Shown in pieces: positions 51,015 to 59,568 of a stretch of DNA of 64,000 nt. A program made the position numbers and the translations under genes. Location: positions 1 through 64,000 of the forward strand of contig CAMXJY010000001.1 in the NCBI GenBank assembly GCA_947244325.1, given 5' to 3'. Every line of letters begins with the position of its first letter. Positions within the stretch are counted from its first letter, which is position 1. The notes below the pieces were generated by a model. The model did no database searches. It was given only the letters and a program-made list of their open reading frames with translations, and was not told where the DNA came from. The stretch is from an uncultured Clostridium sp. (lineage in GTDB: Bacteria > Bacillota > Clostridia > TANB77 > CAG-508).

Positions 51015-52427
51015 CTAAACATCATCTGACGAAACTATTTCTTCTTGACTAATATCCAATATTCCGTTTTCATCTTCACTAATTTTAACATTATATGTTT
51101 TATATTCGTCATGTAATTCATAAAATGAAATTGCTCCTGATCCATCTAATGTAGATTTTCTTGAAGCTTTTGCATATACCTCATCTACTTGCGAGTCTAA
51201 ATCATCAATCTCTATTTTATATGCACTAATACTTAATAAATTATCATTATATTTATCTGTATATAAATAACTAATATCGTATATAACTGATTTTTCGTTT
51301 TCTTTTTCATAATCTTTTATTGCATCAATTATTTTATCTTTATATTGATTATAAATTTTCATGTATTCTGTATATAGTTCATTATAAGTTTCATCATTAG
51401 GATTTTTGTAATCATTAAAAATTCCTAAAAAGACATTATCAGATATTTTATCAAAATATTCATACTTTTCAAAAATTGCTGTTCCAAATATATAATTTAT
51501 TTTTTCTTTGTTTTGATTAGTATATAAACTTTTATTTGAATTTACTAGATTATAGATATTTATATATTTATCAAAATCTATCATATCTATTGTAATAAGT
51601 TTATCTTGAAAATATGCATATATAGAAGTTTCTGAAAAATAAAATTCAATATCAGGATTTTGATTATATAAATTCATAAACTTATATACACGATTTTCTA
51701 ATTCTGAATAATCAAATTCATTCATATCCCTAAACATATCAAAGCCTTCAGCCTCAGTTGCATATTCATATGCTAATTTTTTATATGCTGATTGAGACAT
51801 AATGCTTTTCAAACTTGCATCTTCTGTAAATAACTCTTCAAATTCAAGCTTTTCTCCTGTATCTAATCTAAAACTTAATCCTGTATGTTTAGATTTTACA
51901 TCATTGTTCTCAAAAAAATTTGCTTTATAAAAACTAATTGATAAAACATCTGAGAAATTTCCCATTACATCAGCTGAAATATAAATATTATTTATTTCTG
52001 AATCCTTAATCTCTAGGTTATCTTTTAATTCTTCTATTTTATTTTTTATATCATTGTTTATTTTTTCTTGAACTTTAGTATCTTTTAATCCTGATATTTC
52101 TGGATAATTTATTGAAACTTTATATTGTGGTGTTCCATTACTATAATTTACAATATCTCCTGCATATTCGCTTTTATTTTCAATTTTAAGATTATTTATA
52201 TAATATTTATCTGTTAAAGATACTCTTTTTATTTTACTATAATCTGGAGTTTTTTTATTTTCATTTGTTATATTTTCTTCTATTTTAATATTACTTGATA
52301 TATCTTTTTTATTATTTTTTACAGAAATCAAATAAAATGTTACTCCTAATGCAAGCATACTATATAATACTAAAATTAAAATTGTATAATTTACATTTCC
52401 TTTTTCTTTCTTATTTAACCCCAACAT
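51015..52427 (-). CDS. Hypothetical membrane-anchored extracytoplasmic protein
   Basis: From the ATG at 52427 (GGAGG 6 nt before) the protein has 470 residues: one transmembrane helix (about 14-36) and a large outside domain. The region with YNSxxGNxSDVLSISFY-like order and GEKLEFEELF recalls RsiV/DUF3298-type domains. The start overlaps the end of the PstS-like gene by 17 nt, so translation is coupled. Function unknown; a role with the solute-binding protein is inferred from position only. Confidence 0.7.
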   Translation of the reverse strand: MLGLNKKEKGNVNYTILILVLYSMLALGVTFYLISVKNNKKDISSNIKIEENITNENKKTPDYSKIKRVSLTDKYYINNLKIENKSEYAGDIVNYSNGTPQYKVSINYPEISGLKDTKVQEKINNDIKNKIEELKDNLEIKDSEINNIYISADVMGNFSDVLSISFYKANFFENNDVKSKHTGLSFRLDTGEKLEFEELFTEDASLKSIMSQSAYKKLAYEYATEAEGFDMFRDMNEFDYSELENRVYKFMNLYNQNPDIEFYFSETSIYAYFQDKLITIDMIDFDKYINIYNLVNSNKSLYTNQNKEKINYIFGTAIFEKYEYFDKISDNVFLGIFNDYKNPNDETYNELYTEYMKIYNQYKDKIIDAIKDYEKENEKSVIYDISYLYTDKYNDNLLSISAYKIEIDDLDSQVDEVYAKASRKSTLDGSGAISFYELHDEYKTYNVKISEDENGILDISQEEIVSSDDV

Positions 52428-53379
52428 ATCCAGCCTCCTCAGCAACAGCTTGTCCTCTGCTTGATAACATTGCATCTACAAGTTTTCTTGTATTACTATC
52501 TTTTTCTTCATCTTTTCTAATTACAATATAATAGGCTGTTTCCAAAGGATATTCTTCGTTTTTTATTGTTTTATTATTGGGCTCTACTCCATCAATTGCT
52601 AATAATCTAATTCTGTCAGATACAGTGCTATCAATTGTTTCAAACATTGTTGTTGCATAATAGTAATATGAATATCCAATAGAATTTAAACCATTATCAT
52701 AGTCTGATACAAGGTTTATTATAGCTGACATTGTTTCTACTAAATCTTCTTTTAGTGGTTCTATTAATTCTTTATCTTTCATAACTAATGAAAGCATACC
52801 TGTTTGACTTCCTGAATTTTCTGGCCTTTGAAAAGCTCTTATTTCTTCATCATTACCACCAACTGAAGACCAATTTGTTATTTCTCCTGAATATATATCT
52901 TGAATTTCTTCTAATGTTAAACTTTTTACAGGATTTTCTGCATTTACATAGAAAACAAAACCTTCTTTTACAACTGGAATTACTTCTAATTCAACATCAT
53001 GTTCTTTTGCATATTCAAGTTCATCTTCTGATGGTTCTGTAACAACTATTAAGTCAACTTCTCCATCTATTAATCTAATATATCCTGGATGTGTATTGGT
53101 ATAATCTAATCTTTCTTCACTTATTTCCTTTTCTCCAGTAAAATTTTTTATAAATGCATCTGTTAAAGGTTGTGTTGCAAGTGATGCATCAACTTTAGGA
53201 TACTCTTCTAAAGTAAATATTGGCTCATCAGATATTTCTTCTTTATTTTCTTGAATAGCTATATCACTTACTTTAGATGTACTATCTTTAGTAAAATGTT
53301 CATAAAGTAAAACACATCCATATGTTATAATAAAAATTATTACTAAAATACCTAAAACTTTTAAAATTTTTTCAACCAT
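52411..53379 (-). CDS. PstS-like phosphate/solute-binding protein, membrane-anchored
   Basis: The 322-residue protein has an N-terminal hydrophobic helix (about 7-25) and a periplasmic-binding-protein domain of the PstS type: EEIQDIYSGEITNWSSVGG and RPENSGSQTGML are characteristic. No lipobox is clear, so it is probably an uncleaved anchor. No pst permease genes are near, suggesting sensing or an orphan role rather than transport. AGGAGG-type site before the start. It overlaps the following gene. Confidence 0.85.
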   Translation of the reverse strand: MVEKILKVLGILVIIFIITYGCVLLYEHFTKDSTSKVSDIAIQENKEEISDEPIFTLEEYPKVDASLATQPLTDAFIKNFTGEKEISEERLDYTNTHPGYIRLIDGEVDLIVVTEPSEDELEYAKEHDVELEVIPVVKEGFVFYVNAENPVKSLTLEEIQDIYSGEITNWSSVGGNDEEIRAFQRPENSGSQTGMLSLVMKDKELIEPLKEDLVETMSAIINLVSDYDNGLNSIGYSYYYYATTMFETIDSTVSDRIRLLAIDGVEPNNKTIKNEEYPLETAYYIVIRKDEEKDSNTRKLVDAMLSSRGQAVAEEAGYVGVK

Positions 53380-53676
53380 ACAATCCTCCTAGACTTTATT
53401 TTAGTATATTTGCATATTATATATCTACATTATTTTATATAAAACACTTATATTTTAATATTTCCATTTTATCATTAAATATTTTCTTTGTATATATTTT
53501 TATATTTAATAATATCTATATTATTTCAAACTTAGTAACATTACTTAATTTTTAATCAGTTTTTATTTTATACCAAAGTTTAACGAAAAAATTTCAAAAA
53601 TCACTTGTTTTTTTTAGAATATTATGTTAGACTATTAAATAGTCAGTTTATTAAAAGTAATGGAGGTGCTTTAGAT

Positions 53677-53877
53677 ATGGCAAAATGCGCATTTTGTGGA
53701 AAAGAAACAAGCTTTGGAAAACAACTTAGTATAACACGTTCTCATATCAGTAAAAGATCAACTAGAACAGTAAAACCAAACTTAAGAACAGTAAAAGCTC
53801 TTGTTGATGGAAAAGTTAAAAGAGTTTCTGTATGTTCTAAATGCTTACGTTCTGGAAAAGTTAATAGAGCAGTTTAA
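53677..53877 (+). CDS. rpmB: 50S ribosomal protein L28
   Basis: The true start is the ATG at 53677, with GGAGG 9 nt upstream; the frame is open further upstream but without homology. The 66-residue protein has CAFCGK, SHSKR-like SHISKRSTRTVKPNL and VCSKCLRSGKV, i.e. the zinc-type L28. A strong terminator follows. Proximity to spoVM on the other strand recalls the Bacillus thiN-spoVM-rpmB neighbourhood. Confidence 0.96.
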   Translation: MAKCAFCGKETSFGKQLSITRSHISKRSTRTVKPNLRTVKALVDGKVKRVSVCSKCLRSGKVNRAV

Positions 53878-53906
53878 AATCTACAAATTTAAAAATAAAT
53901 AAAAAA

Positions 53907-53942
53907 CGTCATAACCAATTCATTGATTATGACGCTTTTTTT
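53907..53942 (+). terminator. Terminator of rpmB
   Basis: CGTCATAA (53907-53914) pairs with TTATGACG (53927-53934), extended by CAAT/ATTG, followed by T7. Confidence 0.85.
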
Positions 53943-53948
53943 ATATTA

Positions 53949-54106
53949 GAACAAAAGTGGACATTATGAAAATTGCAAAAGAAAAAACTTATTGCAAATG
54001 TCCACGTCTTTGTTCTGCGTGCCAATTTTACGAAGTAAAATTGTGTACAACTATTGGCGAAGCCTTTATTTTATAGGAAGTGCGAAGCACTTTCCTATAA
54101 AATAAA
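53949..54106 (+). repeat. Modular hairpin repeat, copy 11 (full length)
   Basis: Nearly identical to the copy at 30478 in module A (GAACAAAAGTGGACATT) and to copy 1 in module C (TTTATTTTATAGGAAGTGC, 54065-54105). Module B is AATTTTAC-GAA-GTAAAATT. It follows the rpmB terminator. Confidence 0.83.
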
Positions 54107-54199
54107 AAAATTCTTTCATTAATAGATTTTTCTTAAAATATAATTATAACTAAATAAAAATTTTCATTTATTAAAAAATCTTATACTTGCTTTTTTATC

Positions 54200-54277
54200 T
54201 TATGTAGATTTTATTCCAAATATAAATTTCACAAAACCTCTTAAGAATTTAGGTACTTTTTTTACTACTATTGTCAT
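54200..54277 (-). CDS. spoVM: Stage V sporulation protein M
   Basis: A 25-codon gene, MTIVVKKVPKFLRGFVKFIF then GIKST, with a perfect AAGGAGG 6 nt before the ATG. It matches SpoVM in length and amphipathic pattern, with the key Pro9, the KFLxG core and a C-terminal FGxxK. SpoVM is the small amphipathic helix that recognises the convex forespore membrane and anchors SpoIVA, the base of the spore coat. Location beside rpmB agrees with Bacillus synteny. The frameshifted small membrane gene lies 10 bp upstream on the same strand. This implies the organism forms endospores. Confidence 0.85.
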   Translation of the reverse strand: MTIVVKKVPKFLRGFVKFIFGIKST

Positions 54278-54287
54278 ATTTACCTCC

Positions 54288-54444
54288 TTACTTTCCTAAT
54301 AAAAATTTTATGCCCCCGATAACCATTCCTACTCCAATAATGAATATCCAAGCAACTGGAGGAAGAAATAACACCATAAGAGTTCCGAACTCCAAAACCT
54401 ATTAAAATCCCAGCTATCACTTTTTTAAATTTACAAAAAAACAT
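54288..54444 (-). pseudogene. Small two-helix membrane protein gene with a frameshift
   Basis: AAGGAGGAAGGTAT precedes an ATG at 54444. The frame encodes MFFCKFKKVIAGILIGFG and then shifts. Removing one T in the GTTCGG at about 54389 would restore a hydrophobic continuation (GTLMVLFLPPVAWIFIIGVG ... GIKFLLGK) ending at 54288, for a 51-residue membrane protein. Small proteins of this pattern occur in Clostridia. The unshifted frame ends at 54280 with an unlikely polar peptide. Either a real pseudogene or an assembly error. Confidence 0.65.
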
Positions 54445-54515
54445 ATACCTTCCTCCTTTTTATATATAATATTAAGTTTTAAGTTATTATGTGAAAAGAA
54501 AATAATGTAAAATTG

Positions 54516-54637
54516 TGTACAAAATCTAACTTCTGCTATAATTGTTCGCTGTGCCAAATTTATGCAATAAATTCGTGTACAATTTTTAGCGAAGCTTTTA
54601 TATAATAGGAAAGTATCACTTTCCTATTATATAAAAA
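54516..54637 (+). repeat. Hybrid hairpin repeat joining both families
   Basis: The left part (TACAAAATCTAACTTCTGCTATAATT) is the 3' half of the second family's first hairpin. It runs straight into GTTCGCTGTGCC, a module B hairpin (AAATTTAT/ATAAATT) and module C (TTTTATATAATAGGAAAGT pairing with ACTTTCCTATTATATAAAA) of the first family. Confidence 0.75.
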
Positions 54638-54667
54638 AATTGCTAATAATTAAACTATTAGCAATTT
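54637..54667 (-). terminator. Terminator of the acidic protein gene
   Basis: AAATTGCTAATA (54637-54648) pairs perfectly with TATTAGCAATTT (54656-54667); the A7 at 54633-54639 gives the minus-strand U-run. It abuts the hybrid repeat. Confidence 0.8.
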
Positions 54668-54686
54668 ATATTACTTATTTTACTAT

Positions 54687-55151
54687 TTATTCATCATCAT
54701 CTTCTTCGTCATCTTGTTCATACTCATCATCCTCATTATATTCATCTTCTTCAGAATGACAATCATGAAAACAACTACTGCAATCTCCATCAAAACAACT
54801 TGAGCAATAATCTTCATCATCCATAACCGCTCCACCAACATATGCTATATCTTCTAATAAATCAAGTACTTCATCTTCATTAAGAACATCTTTGTCTACT
54901 TTTACTTCCAAAATTTCAAATTCCTCAGCATTTTTATCTACTTCAAATCTTATTAAAATTGTACATGGCTTATCATCACAAGTAGCCTCTCCTGTAAAAT
55001 CTACATATACTTTTTCACTTTCTTTAACAACATTATAATTTATATTATCAAAAAATGATTCAAATAATTCACCTATTTTAAAATCAGGGATTGCATTAAA
55101 TTCCCCATTACAAATTAATCCAATGTAACTCTCATCTGTTATGCTTTCCAT
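54687..55151 (-). CDS. Hypothetical acidic protein with Cys-rich tail
   Basis: From the ATG at 55151 (AAGGAGAG 5 nt before; the ATG at 55166 is upstream of that site) the protein has 154 residues. The N-terminal 100 residues look like a compact alpha/beta domain (FTGEATCDDKPCTILIRFEV). The end has CSSCFDGDCSSCFHDCH followed by an Asp/Glu tail, which could bind metal. No family recognised. Monocistronic with a clear terminator. Confidence 0.7.
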   Translation of the reverse strand: MESITDESYIGLICNGEFNAIPDFKIGELFESFFDNINYNVVKESEKVYVDFTGEATCDDKPCTILIRFEVDKNAEEFEILEVKVDKDVLNEDEVLDLLEDIAYVGGAVMDDEDYCSSCFDGDCSSCFHDCHSEEDEYNEDDEYEQDDEEDDDE

Positions 55152-55303
55152 TATACTCTCCTTCATATTTTTAATACAAAATAATTTTTTATGCTAGTTA
55201 TAATACCACAAAATGAGTAATATTGCAACAATTTTAAATAACCTAATTTTTTTATATTAAACAAAATTCGTTTTGATTATAAATAATATTTTACTTTTGC
55301 AAT

Positions 55304-56359
55304 CTACTCTTTATTTTTCTTATTTTTTACTTCTAGTTTAGGAAATGCGTCCATTAATCTCTTACGTAGTACTGATTTATTTTTAAACTTAGTAACAACT
55401 TGCTTTGTAAATTCTTCAGAAGTTGTTTTTATATTTTTTATAGTACTATCAATTGTTTCTTTAGAAGCTTTTGATAAATCACCAAATTCTTCTTTTCTTT
55501 TTTGAACACTTCTATTCCAAAGTTCTTTTGCTTCTTTTTGTTTCATTTCATATTCTGCTCTTTTTAATTTAATTTGATTGCTAACTTTCTCTTTTTCTGC
55601 AATTATTTTTGCATTTATATGTTCTCTTTGAATTCTTAATTTTTCAGCTAATTCTTTTGGTGATATTACATCTGATAAATTCTTTCTTGTATATCTTACT
55701 TTTCTTTGAAGCTTCAAGCCAGTTACTCTTAACTTTCTACTAAAAACTATGACATCTGAAGTTGCTTTCATAAGTACATCTTCTGTTTTATCTTTTACTT
55801 TATTTCCTATTTCTTCAGTATTGTCATTTTCAGAATATGTTTCACCTTTAAAACTTAATATAATACTAAAAGAAATTATACTATCAATTACAAATAACAC
55901 ACATAAAATTCCTGTGATTATGTGTCTTATTAAATCTGGTATGCTCATATATATATTTGTAAAAAATGGATTTATAATGCAAAGTATTGTAGAACCTGCA
56001 ACACCAAATGGAACTAGAGTTTCTAAGCATATTCTACCATTTATATTAAATCTTCTTTTACTATAATCCCACCAACGTGCATTAAATAGTTTTTCCATAA
56101 AATAACTGGTAGCATATTCTAATGTTCCACAAATTACTGTAGATAATATAAATAAGGCTGGAATATCATTTGTATAATTTCGTAAAAGTACTGATATTAA
56201 AACTACTCCAAAACCATATACTGGACAATATGGACCAATTAAAAATCCTCTGTTTACAAATTTTTTTACATTTAATATTCCTCCAACTGATTCCATAAAC
56301 CATCCTAAAAATGAATAAGTAAAGAATAATAAAATATACATTTCTACATCTAATAACAT
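55304..56359 (-). CDS. CmpB-like membrane protein (putative ABC transporter permease family)
   Basis: From the ATG at 56359 (GGAG 7 nt before) the protein has 351 residues. About five transmembrane helices in the first 170 residues carry the family features FLGWFMESVGGI, NRGFLIGPYCPVYGFG and ARWWDYS. A long basic, helical cytoplasmic tail follows (about 190-351), much of it coiled coil, longer than usual. Despite the family name no ATPase partner is near; transport is unproven. An upstream open frame of 29 codons is not supported. Confidence 0.8.
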   Translation of the reverse strand: MLLDVEMYILLFFTYSFLGWFMESVGGILNVKKFVNRGFLIGPYCPVYGFGVVLISVLLRNYTNDIPALFILSTVICGTLEYATSYFMEKLFNARWWDYSKRRFNINGRICLETLVPFGVAGSTILCIINPFFTNIYMSIPDLIRHIITGILCVLFVIDSIISFSIILSFKGETYSENDNTEEIGNKVKDKTEDVLMKATSDVIVFSRKLRVTGLKLQRKVRYTRKNLSDVISPKELAEKLRIQREHINAKIIAEKEKVSNQIKLKRAEYEMKQKEAKELWNRSVQKRKEEFGDLSKASKETIDSTIKNIKTTSEEFTKQVVTKFKNKSVLRKRLMDAFPKLEVKNKKNKE

Positions 56360-56478
56360 ACCATTTCTCCCATATACTAAAAATACATATATCTGAACTT
56401 TTATATTAGAAAAACAATTCTTTTCTAATATAAAATAATATAACATATATAATCTTTTTATACAATTCTTTTAAGCAA

Positions 56479-57174
56479 CTAATTCTTCCTCTTCATTTTT
56501 CTTAAAGTATCTTTTTGATTATTATCAATTCTAAATGATTCTATCATTTTTTGAAGTGTTTTGTTATATGTAAATTTATCTAAATCGTTTTCTTCTTTTA
56601 AGAATTTCATAGCTTTATCATTATATTTTATTCCTACTTCTGCTAAAGTCCATGCTACTCCCATTTTTACATAGTACCCATCATGATTAATATTATTTAA
56701 TATGTCTATTACTTTATCAACATATTCATCTATAATAAAATAATCTAACATTGAAATTACAGCAAAACGTATTTCAAACTCTTTATTTGATTTTGTATAT
56801 GGTAATATAAAATCCCAATATTCTTTTAAGTCTTTTTCTTTTATTTTTAAAGTAGGAACAAAAGTATCATTAATTGCCCAACTATCAATTCTTGGAACAA
56901 ACAATTTTATATACTCAAACTTTTCTTTTAATTGAAGCTTGCTATATCCTATTATTAACCCTTGTAATAATACCTCTTCAAAATATATTGTATCTTCATT
57001 TTTTACAAATTCTTCCCAGTTTCCTTCTTTAACTATTTTCTGTGCTAACTTTCTTAGTATAGGTATACGTATTCCTAACATTTCTTTATTTGTATCTGGG
57101 CATAATCCTTTATTAAATTCTTTATATTTTTCATCTTTTAGTTCTTTTAAACTATTTCTTATTTCTTCTATCAT
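56479..57174 (-). CDS. DNA alkylation repair protein (AlkD-like)
   Basis: The 231-residue, all-helical protein has the AlkD/HEAT-like pattern: MLGIRIPILRKLAQKI, EVLLQGLIIGY, SWAINDTFVPTLK and RFAVISMLDYFI. AlkD-type enzymes remove alkylated bases (3-methyladenine, 7-methylguanine) by a HEAT-repeat glycosylase. The Trp-Ala-Ile-Asn-Asp segment fits the active-site Asp region. Monocistronic. Confidence 0.87.
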   Translation of the reverse strand: MIEEIRNSLKELKDEKYKEFNKGLCPDTNKEMLGIRIPILRKLAQKIVKEGNWEEFVKNEDTIYFEEVLLQGLIIGYSKLQLKEKFEYIKLFVPRIDSWAINDTFVPTLKIKEKDLKEYWDFILPYTKSNKEFEIRFAVISMLDYFIIDEYVDKVIDILNNINHDGYYVKMGVAWTLAEVGIKYNDKAMKFLKEENDLDKFTYNKTLQKMIESFRIDNNQKDTLRKMKRKN

Positions 57175-57366
57175 ACTACTAAATTGTGATATAACTTATT
57201 CATAATAACTAATTTATCTTTATTAAATAAATTTCTATATTGTATAATTCATTTTTATATCACATTCTCCTTCATCAAACTTATGTTTGTATATTATCAT
57301 AATTTTTTATTTAAAGTCAATATTATTTTTTACATTACTTTAATTTATATTCTCAGAGTGTACAAT

Positions 57367-58227
57367 TTAATTTGATAACTTCCTTTTTATTTCTGATATA
57401 CTATTTTTAGTTTGAAAATATCCTTCATTATAAAGCTCACTCATTTTACTTCTATCTAAAAGACCTACATTATTTGTTTTTATTTTTAATAAACAATCTG
57501 TTCCATCCCATTCATATTTGTTAAGTTCATGATTTAATATCGAAAAAGATTTACTTACTACTTCAAATAAATTCTTACAACAGCTTTTGTTTCTTTTATC
57601 TGCAAAAACAATACTTAACACTTTATCTGCACCTGCTCTTTTAGTTTCTCTCCATGGCAAATTTTCTGCTATTCCTCCATCTACTAAAAGAATATCTCCA
57701 TATCTGCATGGTGAAAACACTCCTGGATAACTACAACTTGCTTGCACCGCTGTTCCTAAATTAACACTATTTATGTATTTTACATCATCATATCTATTTC
57801 CTTTTACATTATTTGAAAATACATATACTTCTTCATTATGTATATTTACTGCTGGTATTAATAATGGCATTTTTACTTGATTGATATTACTAATACCTTT
57901 CTTACTACATACTTCATTTACTAACTTATAAATTTTATTTCCACTATTCAATCCATCAATAGTAAAACCTTTTCCCGTAAAAATATTTTTTACTAGCTGA
58001 AATACATTCTTTGAATCTACATATTTTAATTCTTTTGCATATTTTTTAAATATGTTATAAATCTCATCAGTACTAAAACCACAAGCATATAGTGTTGCAA
58101 CAATACTTCCAGAACTTGTTCCAGAAATATAATCAAATTTTATATTTGCTTCTTCTAATGCTTTTATTGCTCCTATATGGCAGACACCTTTTATTCCACC
58201 ACCAGATAAACTTAATCCTAACTTCAT
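57367..58227 (-). CDS. Patatin-like phospholipase
   Basis: The 286-residue protein has the oxyanion loop GGGIKG (9-14), nucleophile elbow GTSSG (Ser38) and the dyad Asp in LLVDGGIAENLP. It is a serine acyl hydrolase acting on lipids, cytoplasmic (no signal peptide). The ribosome binding site GGGTGA lies inside the 3' arm of the hairpin that ends the preceding operon (58230-58264), which may hide the site. Confidence 0.9.
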   Translation of the reverse strand: MKLGLSLSGGGIKGVCHIGAIKALEEANIKFDYISGTSSGSIVATLYACGFSTDEIYNIFKKYAKELKYVDSKNVFQLVKNIFTGKGFTIDGLNSGNKIYKLVNEVCSKKGISNINQVKMPLLIPAVNIHNEEVYVFSNNVKGNRYDDVKYINSVNLGTAVQASCSYPGVFSPCRYGDILLVDGGIAENLPWRETKRAGADKVLSIVFADKRNKSCCKNLFEVVSKSFSILNHELNKYEWDGTDCLLKIKTNNVGLLDRSKMSELYNEGYFQTKNSISEIKRKLSN

Positions 58228-58229
58228 AA

Positions 58230-58264
58230 AAAATCACCCAGAATATAATATTCTAAGTGATTTT
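58230..58264 (-). terminator. Operon terminator overlapping the patatin ribosome binding site
   Basis: AAAATCAC (58230-58237) pairs with GTGATTTT (58257-58264), inner AGAATAT/ATATTCT. On the minus strand T6 follows and the patatin ATG begins two bases later. The GGGTGA ribosome binding site lies at the base of the stem. Confidence 0.75.
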
Positions 58265-58304
58265 ATTTGTTACTATAATTGCTTTTCTTTTAAAATTTAA
58301 TATT

Positions 58305-59390
58305 TCAACAACTTTCAGCCTCTTCTACTAACTCATTTATAAGTAAATTTACTGTAGTAATTTCATTTATTCTATATGCATTACTACCTACAAATAATAA
58401 TGCATTTTCTATATCTCCTTTTACCGCATTTATTAAAGCTCTTGTTATACAATATGGTGTTTCTGCTGGATTACATGTTTTTATACAACCTAAACATTTT
58501 TTATCTGTTCCTTTTATTCCTTCTGCTTTTTTCTTTTCTACTTCTTCCATAAATTTATTTTTTATTGCTCTTCCCGGCATACCAACAGGACTTTGTACAA
58601 TTTCAATTTCTTCTTTAGTTGCTTTAATGTAAGCTTCTTTATATTTTATATCTGCATCACATTCTTCTGTTGCTACAAATCTTGTTGCCATTTGAACACC
58701 AGATGCACCACATTTTAATGCTTTTACAATATCTTTTCCTGTATATATTCCACCAGCTGCTATAACAGGTATTTTAGTTTTAAATTCTTCTTCAAATTCT
58801 TTTACTTTTTCTACTACTTCTTTTACTATAGTAAATATATCTTTTTTATTCTCTTCTTTTAATTCTTCTCTTGAAAAACCTAAATGTCCACCTGCTTCTG
58901 GTCCTTCAACCACTATCATATCTGGTACATGATTTTGTTTTGCCCATAATTTTATCATTAATCCTGCTCCTCTAGCAGAAGATATTATTGGTGCTATTTT
59001 TACTTTTGTTCCTTCTACAAGCTTTGGTAATTCTTTTGGAAGCCCTGCACCTGATATAATTAAATCAATTCCACTTTCTATTGCTTTTTTTACATTTTCT
59101 TTATAAAAATTCGTAACACTCATTATATTTATTGCTACAATTCCATTTCCTTTTGAAATTTCTTTTGCCTTTTTTATATGTTTTTCTAATGAACGAAGAT
59201 TTGCATTAAGAGTATTTGTTTCAAAATCAGGTTCATCAAAACCTATTTGTGCTGTAGATATAACACCTACTCCACCTTCTTTTGCAACTGCTCCTGCTAA
59301 ATTAGAACGTGATATTCCTACTCCCATACCACCTTGTATTATTGGTAATTTGGCAATTAATTCGCCTATTTTTAATTCAGGTAATTTCAT
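58305..59390 (-). CDS. NPD/FabK-family flavin oxidoreductase (nitronate monooxygenase-like)
   Basis: From the ATG at 59390 (GAGAGGAG 8 nt before) the protein has 361 residues: a TIM-barrel FMN enzyme with PIIQGGMGVGIS (17-28), catalytic-type AGGHLG, AAGGIYTG and GVQMATRF phosphate-binding loops. A four-Cys cluster (CLGCIKTC and a later YC) near the C-terminus is absent from FabK proper. It may be an enoyl-ACP reductase or a nitronate monooxygenase. It follows fabI in the lipid operon, supporting a lipid role. Terminator at 58230-58264. Confidence 0.82.
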   Translation of the reverse strand: MKLPELKIGELIAKLPIIQGGMGVGISRSNLAGAVAKEGGVGVISTAQIGFDEPDFETNTLNANLRSLEKHIKKAKEISKGNGIVAINIMSVTNFYKENVKKAIESGIDLIISGAGLPKELPKLVEGTKVKIAPIISSARGAGLMIKLWAKQNHVPDMIVVEGPEAGGHLGFSREELKEENKKDIFTIVKEVVEKVKEFEEEFKTKIPVIAAGGIYTGKDIVKALKCGASGVQMATRFVATEECDADIKYKEAYIKATKEEIEIVQSPVGMPGRAIKNKFMEEVEKKKAEGIKGTDKKCLGCIKTCNPAETPYCITRALINAVKGDIENALLFVGSNAYRINEITTVNLLINELVEEAESC

Positions 59391-59568
59391 ATATTTTTCT
59401 CCTCTCGACATTTTTTGATTTAAAAGACTTTATTATATAGTTTACAAAACTAGATATAATTTAAAAAATATAGGCGTTTAAATTCGCCTTATATTTTTAT
59501 TAATATTAAGGGTAAACTACAAGCTACACCTTGAATTTTTATTATAATAAATTTACTTTATTTACAAA

